Below are positions 59,301 to 64,000 of a stretch of 64,000 bases of DNA, piece by piece. Source of the stretch: Bacillota bacterium. Its GTDB lineage: Bacteria; Bacillota_I; Bacilli_A; RF39; UBA660. A program made the translations under genes and the position numbers. The notes below the pieces were generated by a model that did not search any database, was not told the DNA's origin, and worked only from the letters and a program-made list of their open reading frames with translations. The DNA lies in the NCBI GenBank assembly GCA_023460995.1, contig JAEWOE010000002.1, positions 91,920 through 155,919 on the forward strand. Reading direction: 5' to 3'. The first letter of the stretch is position 1. Each line of letters starts with the position of its first letter.

Positions 59301-61487
59301 ATGAAAAAAATATTTGAATTAGACTTTAGAGGTCGTAAATTAGTTGCTGAAATTGGTGAACTTGCTAAACAAGCACATGGTTCTGTTTTAGTAAGATATG
59401 GTGATACTGTTGTTCTTTCAACAGTTGTAGTATCTAAAACCGCAAATGTATTATCTGATTTTTTCCCATTAATGGTTTTATATAATGAAAAATTATATTC
59501 AGTTGGGAAAATACCAGGTGGATTTATAAAAAGAGAATCTAGGCCAAGCGATGTAGCAACACTAGCTGCTCGTATGATTGATAGACCAATGAGACCTATG
59601 TTTCCTGAAAACTTTAGAAATGAAGTGCAGGTAATTAATACAGTTTTATCAGTTGATCAAGATAATTTACCTGAAATGGCGGCTATGTTTGGATCAAGCT
59701 TAGCTACTTGCATTAGTAAAGTGCCATTTGACGGTCCTATTGCGGGTGTAAAAGTAGGTCGTGTAGATGGTAAGTTTATTATTAATCCTACTGCCAAAGA
59801 AACAGAAAAATCTGATATTGATTTAACAGTAGCGGGAACAACAAAAGCCATTAATATGGTTGAATCTGGTGCTAAAGAGGCATCAGAAGAAGATATGCTA
59901 GAAGCTTTAATGTTTGGACATGAAGCAATAAAAGAATTATGTAAATTTCAAGAAGAAATAGTTGCGGAAATAGGACAAGAAAAAATGTCATACGAAGTTC
60001 TTGAAATAACTGATGAATTAAAAGAAAAAGTTGATAGCTTATTAAGAGAAAACTTAAGTAAGGCTATGCGTAGTGATTTAGATAAAATTGCTAAGTATGA
60101 AGCTATCGATAATAGTAAAGAAGAAGTTATCAATATTATCACTTCAGAGAATAGTGAACTTAATAAAGAAGAATTAAATGTTTTACTTACTAAAGTAAAA
60201 TTAGTTATGGAACAAATAGAGTATGATATCTTTAGAAAAATAGTCGTAAAAGAGAAAACTAGAGCTGATGGTAGAGCGATGGATGAAATTAGAGCATTAT
60301 CGACTGAAATAGATTTACTACCAAGAACTCATGGTTCAGCATTATTTACTCGTGGACAAACTCAAAGTTTATCAATAACTACACTAGGTGCTTTAGGAGA
60401 ACATCAAATATTAGATGGCCTAGGTATAGAAGCTGAAAAAAGATTTATGCTTCATTACAATTTCCCTCAATTCTCAGTAGGAGAAACAGGAAGATATGGT
60501 GCTCCAGGTAGAAGAGAAATAGGTCACGGAGCTTTAGGAGAAAGAGCACTTGCTCAAGTTATTCCTTCAGAAGACGTATTTCCTTATACAATACGTGTAG
60601 TATCTGAAATTCTTGAAAGTAATGGATCATCATCACAAGCAAGTATTTGTGCTGGTTGTATGAGTTTAATGGCTGCTGGTGTTCCAATTAAGGCCCCAGT
60701 TGCAGGTATTGCTATGGGATTAATTACTGATGGTGAAGATTATACTATTCTTACTGATATTCAAGGTATGGAAGACCATTTAGGCGATATGGATTTTAAA
60801 GTGGCAGGTACAAAAAATGGTATATGTGCACTTCAAATGGATATTAAAATAAAAGGTATTACAAAAGAGATATTAAAAGAAGCATTAGCGCAAGCTAAAA
60901 CAGCGAGAATGCAAATCTTAGATGTTATAACAACACAAATACCAGAACCTCGTAAAGAAGTTTCTAAGTATGCTCCAAAGACTGTTACATTTATGATTAA
61001 TCCTGATCGTATTAAAGAAGTAATAGGTAAAGGTGGAGAAACAATTACTAAGATTATTCTTGAATCTTCTAATGTAAAAGCGGTAAATGATGTAAATGCT
61101 GTTAAAGTTGATTTAGAAGACGATGGTAGAGTAATTATTTACCATACATCTCAAGAAATTATAGATAAAACAAAAGAAATGATTTTAAATATCGTAAGAG
61201 AACCAGAAGCTGATGCTTTATATACTGTAAAAGTAGTAAAAGTTGAAGAATTCGGTGCTTTCGTTCAATTATGGCCAGGATGTGAAGGATTAGTTCATGT
61301 TTCACAACTTGATGCAAACCGCGTTGAAAAACCAAGCGATATTGTTAAAGTTGGCGATGAAATAATTGTTAAAAACTTAGGTTATGATAATAGAGGAAGA
61401 TTAAATCTATCTCGTAAGGCCGCTATGGCACCTGCAAAACCTAAAGAAGAAATAGAAGATGTAAAAGAAAAAGAAACTAACGAATAG
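59301..61487 (+). CDS. pnp: Polyribonucleotide nucleotidyltransferase
   Basis: 3'-to-5' phosphorolytic exoribonuclease. The 728 residues contain two RNase PH domains (first core FKRESRPSDVATLAARMIDRPM; second core RDIxTxGLGL-like region with FPQFSVGETGRYGAPGRREIGHG), a helical linker, a KH domain (VIGKGGETITKI) and an S1 domain (KVEEFGAFVQLWPGCEGLVHVSQ). AGGAGGT lies 4 bases before the ATG. Confidence 0.97.
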   Translation: MKKIFELDFRGRKLVAEIGELAKQAHGSVLVRYGDTVVLSTVVVSKTANVLSDFFPLMVLYNEKLYSVGKIPGGFIKRESRPSDVATLAARMIDRPMRPMFPENFRNEVQVINTVLSVDQDNLPEMAAMFGSSLATCISKVPFDGPIAGVKVGRVDGKFIINPTAKETEKSDIDLTVAGTTKAINMVESGAKEASEEDMLEALMFGHEAIKELCKFQEEIVAEIGQEKMSYEVLEITDELKEKVDSLLRENLSKAMRSDLDKIAKYEAIDNSKEEVINIITSENSELNKEELNVLLTKVKLVMEQIEYDIFRKIVVKEKTRADGRAMDEIRALSTEIDLLPRTHGSALFTRGQTQSLSITTLGALGEHQILDGLGIEAEKRFMLHYNFPQFSVGETGRYGAPGRREIGHGALGERALAQVIPSEDVFPYTIRVVSEILESNGSSSQASICAGCMSLMAAGVPIKAPVAGIAMGLITDGEDYTILTDIQGMEDHLGDMDFKVAGTKNGICALQMDIKIKGITKEILKEALAQAKTARMQILDVITTQIPEPRKEVSKYAPKTVTFMINPDRIKEVIGKGGETITKIILESSNVKAVNDVNAVKVDLEDDGRVIIYHTSQEIIDKTKEMILNIVREPEADALYTVKVVKVEEFGAFVQLWPGCEGLVHVSQLDANRVEKPSDIVKVGDEIIVKNLGYDNRGRLNLSRKAAMAPAKPKEEIEDVKEKETNE

Positions 61488-61498
61488 TTTCTTTTTTA
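61471..61498. terminator. Terminator after pnp, shared with the convergent gene
   Basis: AAGAAACTA pairs with TAGTTTCTT around ACGAA, then TTTT. Confidence 0.78.
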
Positions 61499-62440
61499 TT
61501 TTTGCAACTTTTTTTGGTATATCATGACTGCATCTTTATAATGAGTATCTTTATTATCCATTACACTATATAAGTTAGGAAACTCCAATAAAGTTTGATT
61601 TTCTCCGGACTTTGGTGAAGAAAAAGCATTATAATAATAATATTCACTTACTATTTTTCCATCATCTTTTAATGCTTTACTTAAATTATTATCAACAAAA
61701 ACTCTATATTTTTTTAGTGCTTCACTAAAATTTATGCCGTATGTATATTCCATATAGTGCTGAATATTAGAAAGAAGTATTAAATCATATTTTTTCTTTA
61801 GATATATAGGTAAATGTACGACATTATAATTAAAGAAAGTGGAATTATTTTCATCTAATTTATGAAATTTTTCTCTTAATAATTCATAATTATCATCTTT
61901 TAGATAATCAAGTAAATTAATATAAGCTTTACTATTATTATTAGTGTTAATAATTAATCCATAATTATATATGTTCTTACCATCTTTAAATAAACTATAA
62001 ACCTGATTCCAAAAATTCTTTGAGTATGTAGGTAACTGATCTCTAATTTTATCTATATATATCTTTTTATTAAATGCATTTTGATTTTCGGTATAATCTA
62101 AATTCTTTCTCAAAAAGAAATTTAAAAATTCTTCTCTTGATAATACTTTTATTGCAGCTATTTTAAGTTGCATTATATGATAAGAATAAGCATTTATATC
62201 AAACAAATCAACTTTATGTGCACCTTTATTTAAAGCTTCAAATGCATGATCACCACTTGCACAAGGGACAAGTAAATCTTTATTCTCAACATCTATTTGA
62301 CTTAAATAACCACTTATATTTTCGGTTGTAAATATAAAGGAAGGTGAATGTTTTGTAAATGATTGGTCGCTTCTATCCCTAAATATAACTTTTTTTAAAT
62401 TGTTTAAGTCTTCTATAATTTTTATTCTTTCATCATTCAT
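61496..62440 (-). CDS. SAM-dependent transferase, DUF3419-like
   Basis: A 314-residue soluble protein with a class I methyltransferase-like motif region: LLVPCASGDHAFEALNKGAHKVDLFDINAYSYHIMQLKIAA. The P-x-SGDH and FDIN-x4-Y patterns resemble the DUF3419/BtaA group, whose known members transfer aminocarboxypropyl from SAM to lipids. The product is not established here. A perfect consensus promoter drives it; GGGAGAT is the ribosome site. Confidence 0.65.
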   Translation of the reverse strand: MNDERIKIIEDLNNLKKVIFRDRSDQSFTKHSPSFIFTTENISGYLSQIDVENKDLLVPCASGDHAFEALNKGAHKVDLFDINAYSYHIMQLKIAAIKVLSREEFLNFFLRKNLDYTENQNAFNKKIYIDKIRDQLPTYSKNFWNQVYSLFKDGKNIYNYGLIINTNNNSKAYINLLDYLKDDNYELLREKFHKLDENNSTFFNYNVVHLPIYLKKKYDLILLSNIQHYMEYTYGINFSEALKKYRVFVDNNLSKALKDDGKIVSEYYYYNAFSSPKSGENQTLLEFPNLYSVMDNKDTHYKDAVMIYQKKLQK

Positions 62441-62466
62441 AATAATCTCCCTTTTTGCCGTGGTTT

Positions 62467-62495
62467 ATTATATATTAATTTGCAATGTTTGTCAA
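62467..62495 (-). promoter_or_regulatory. Consensus promoter of the DUF3419-like gene
   Basis: Minus-strand TTGACA (62490-62495), 17-base spacer, TATAAT (62467-62472): exact consensus. Confidence 0.88.
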
Positions 62496-62554
62496 AGACA
62501 CGTGCGCAATAATTGTAATAAATATATTCTTTGTAATTCGTTTAACTTATCGAC

Positions 62555-62583
62555 TTGCTTTATTTTGTAATTTTTATTATAAT
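62555..62583 (+). promoter_or_regulatory. Candidate promoter of the nucleotidyltransferase gene
   Basis: TTGCTT (62555-62560), 17-base spacer, TATAAT (62578-62583). Confidence 0.6.
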
Positions 62584-62589
62584 TAAATA

Positions 62590-62763
62590 GGATAAAAATA
62601 ATTGATGTAATAAGACAAAACTTTGTTAAAAAGGAAGAAATATATTAATTTATAAAATCACCTTATTAATATTAATTATAATATTCAATTAATATATTAT
62701 ATTATGATATGATCTATAAATAATTTTTAAGATCATACTAAAGAATGGTAGGATAGGTGGAAA
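62590..62763 (+). other. Long AT-rich leader of the nucleotidyltransferase gene
   Basis: The 62441-62763 gap holds the minus-strand promoter above and this 170-base leader. TATGATC (62708-62714) pairs with GATCATA (62731-62737), and further AT-only dyads occur. No open frame or known RNA class seen. Confidence 0.4.
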
Positions 62764-63678
62764 ATGAAAACAACACTAGTTATTATGGCGGCTGGAATTG
62801 GTAGTCGTTATGGCGGTGGAATCAAACAATTAGAGTCCTTTGGGCCAAATGGAGAAATAATCATGGATTATTCTATTCATGATGCGATGGAAGCCGGATT
62901 TGACCGAGTAGTATTTGTTATTCGAAAATCTTTAGAAGAAGATTTTAAAGAAATTATTGGAAATAGAATTGCCAAATTACTCCCTGTTTCTTATGTTTTT
63001 CAAGAAGTTGATGATGTTCCATCAGGATTTGACATTAATGGTAGAACTAAACCTTGGGGGACTGTGCAAGCTCTATTAGTTTGCAAAGATGAAGTAAAAG
63101 AACCATTTGTTTTAATTAATGCTGATGATTATTATGGAAAAGATGCTTTCCGTAAGGTTCATGGATTTTTAGTAAATGGAGATTTAAATGCAACACCAAT
63201 GCAAGCTTGTATGGCTGGATTTTTTCTAAAAAACACAATGAGTGATAATGGTGGAGTGAATAGAGGTATCTGCAAAGTAGATCAAAACAACAATTTATTA
63301 GAAGTAGTTGAAACAAAAGAATTAGTAAAACAAGGTTCTAATGCTGTTGGAAACGCTGATGGTAATTTAGTAACTGTAGATTTAAATTCTTATGTTTCTA
63401 TGAATTTTTGGGGATTTATGCCTAATATTTTTCCAACACTTGAAGAACGCTGGCTAATATTTTTAAATAATTGGAATAAAGAAGATATAAAAGCAGAATA
63501 TTTATTACCAAAGTTTGTTGATGACATGTTAAAAGAGAAAAGAATGAGTGTTAATGTACTTGAAACTAATGATAGTTGGTTTGGAGTTACTTATAAAGAA
63601 GATAAAGAGATAGTTGTTGAAGCTTTTAGGAAATTAATTGAAGAAGGTATTTACGATACCCCTCTTGAAAAATCTTAA
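62764..63678 (+). CDS. NTP-transferase family nucleotidyltransferase
   Basis: A 304-residue sugar-phosphate nucleotidyltransferase-type protein. The nucleotide loop is AAGIGSRYGGGIKQLESFGP, followed by an INADDYYGK motif with the metal Asp and GGVNRGICKV. The family is common in gut Firmicutes and Bacteroidetes beside capsule or choline genes, but here no partner is adjacent, so the sugar is unknown. GGTGG lies before the ATG. Confidence 0.82.
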   Translation: MKTTLVIMAAGIGSRYGGGIKQLESFGPNGEIIMDYSIHDAMEAGFDRVVFVIRKSLEEDFKEIIGNRIAKLLPVSYVFQEVDDVPSGFDINGRTKPWGTVQALLVCKDEVKEPFVLINADDYYGKDAFRKVHGFLVNGDLNATPMQACMAGFFLKNTMSDNGGVNRGICKVDQNNNLLEVVETKELVKQGSNAVGNADGNLVTVDLNSYVSMNFWGFMPNIFPTLEERWLIFLNNWNKEDIKAEYLLPKFVDDMLKEKRMSVNVLETNDSWFGVTYKEDKEIVVEAFRKLIEEGIYDTPLEKS

Positions 63679-63867
63679 GATTGTATTTATATAAAATCAT
63701 ACACTAACATAAAAATAATGTGATATAGTTAAGAAAATTAATTATTAAATATTGTTTTTATTTTTTTATGAAATTTATCAATTAATTTAGAAAAATGTTG
63801 ATTTTAATTAAAATCTAGCAGGCAAAATGAACTTTTTAATAAAAATATATAATTAGAGATTAAAATT
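63679..63867. other. AT-rich intergenic stretch
   Basis: No gene seen. A perfect 16-base palindrome GATTTTAATTAAAATC lies at 63800-63815; it has no T-run and is not a clear terminator. Confidence 0.3.
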
Positions 63868-63876
63868 TGATATAAT
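63868..63876 (+). promoter_or_regulatory. Extended -10 promoter of the last gene
   Basis: TGATATAAT, 27 bases before the ATG. Confidence 0.6.
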
Positions 63877-63903
63877 GAAACAATATAGTAAGGAGGAATA
63901 GAT

Positions 63904-64000
63904 ATGATAAATGATAAAAAGAAAATGTTGATTTTAGGTATTGTTATAACTATTATGATAGGTATTATATTAGTTATGTTTATAAGGAATAATAATGATG
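63904..64000 (+). CDS. Start of a membrane or secreted protein, cut by window edge
   Basis: Thirty-two codons from ATG 63904 are visible, with an ideal AAGGAGG site 7 bases upstream and an extended -10 promoter. They read MINDKKKML, then a hydrophobic helix LGIVITIMIGIILVMF and RNNND. It is an N-terminal membrane anchor or signal; the rest is outside the window. Confidence 0.75.
   Translation, partial: MINDKKKMLILGIVITIMIGIILVMFIRNNND

Noticed and set aside
63800..63815. Perfect palindrome as a terminator or binding site
   Set aside because: AT-only, no T run, and such palindromes arise by chance in this composition; left as a note only.
1..64000. CRISPR arrays, insertion sequences, rRNA and tRNA genes
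   Set aside because: No regularly spaced direct repeats, transposase motifs or cloverleaf-like GC-rich segments were seen on either strand by eye.

Overview
The window is a very AT-rich, densely packed, mostly plus-strand chromosomal segment. It looks like a low-GC monoderm Firmicute (Bacillota, class Bacilli) related to the uncultured gut lineages near Erysipelotrichales or RF39. Reasons: gene order matches Bacillus in several blocks (radC-mreC-mreD-spoIVFA-spoIVFB-rplU-prp-rpmA, obg nearby; dnaG-rpoD-trmK with a yqfQ-like gene; rpsO-pnp; comEA-comEC; lspA-rluD). L27 carries the Firmicutes-type cleavable N-terminal extension and its protease Prp is adjacent. TGA is used as a stop, so this is not the Mycoplasma code. 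Peptidoglycan genes (murC, SEDS protein, mreCD) show a walled cell. I see no tRNA, rRNA, CRISPR, insertion sequence or prophage.

Layout. 1-13 kb: an edge-truncated CDP-alcohol phosphatidyltransferase (minus strand), a 1196-residue secreted glucosaminidase with Ig-like repeats, lspA-rluD-rhomboid, a Xer recombinase, thymidine kinase, pyruvate phosphate dikinase and a lipoprotein. 13-21 kb: a prepilin fused to leucine-rich repeats, a YigZ protein, uvrC, mutL and a second lipoprotein. 21-31 kb: the radC-mre-spoIVF-rplU-rpmA block, an Hpt-receiver protein, a UPF0316 protein, an M29 aminopeptidase and obg. 31.8-40.3 kb: a Tad (Flp) pilus locus (flp, tadE, a TadG-like gene, tadZ, tadA, tadB, tadC), then murC and two more type IV prepilins. 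40-46.5 kb: a PfkB kinase, an Smr protein, a GntR-ABC operon, and a minus-strand operon of peptide deformylase plus an aryl-sulfate sulfotransferase. 46.6-54.8 kb: an ASCH protein, a 55-residue YjcZ-like protein, a SEDS protein, comEA-comEC and two surface proteins. 54.8-64 kb: dnaG-rpoD-trmK, a yqfQ-like gene, rpsO-pnp, a SAM-binding enzyme, a nucleotidyltransferase and an edge-truncated membrane protein.

How the genes fit together. The most distinctive theme is cell-surface display. Tad assembly ATPase and platform proteins sit with several prepilin-signal proteins whose large C-terminal parts look like adhesion modules (leucine-rich repeats; a DUF6273-like domain). The same Ig-like (DUF5011-type) module occurs in the secreted glucosaminidase and, unexpectedly, at the N-terminus of the TadB platform protein. 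ComEA and ComEC supply a DNA-uptake channel. Sporulation-type genes (spoIVFA/B, a SPOR protein in the spoIIB position, yjcZ- and yqfQ-like genes) suggest either sporulation or reuse of its parts.

Expression signals are uniform: TGnTATAAT extended -10 promoters or TTGACA-17-TATAAT promoters, often followed within 10-20 bases by an AGGTGAT-type ribosome site and the start codon. Compact hairpin-plus-T-run terminators end most units and are often shared by convergent genes.
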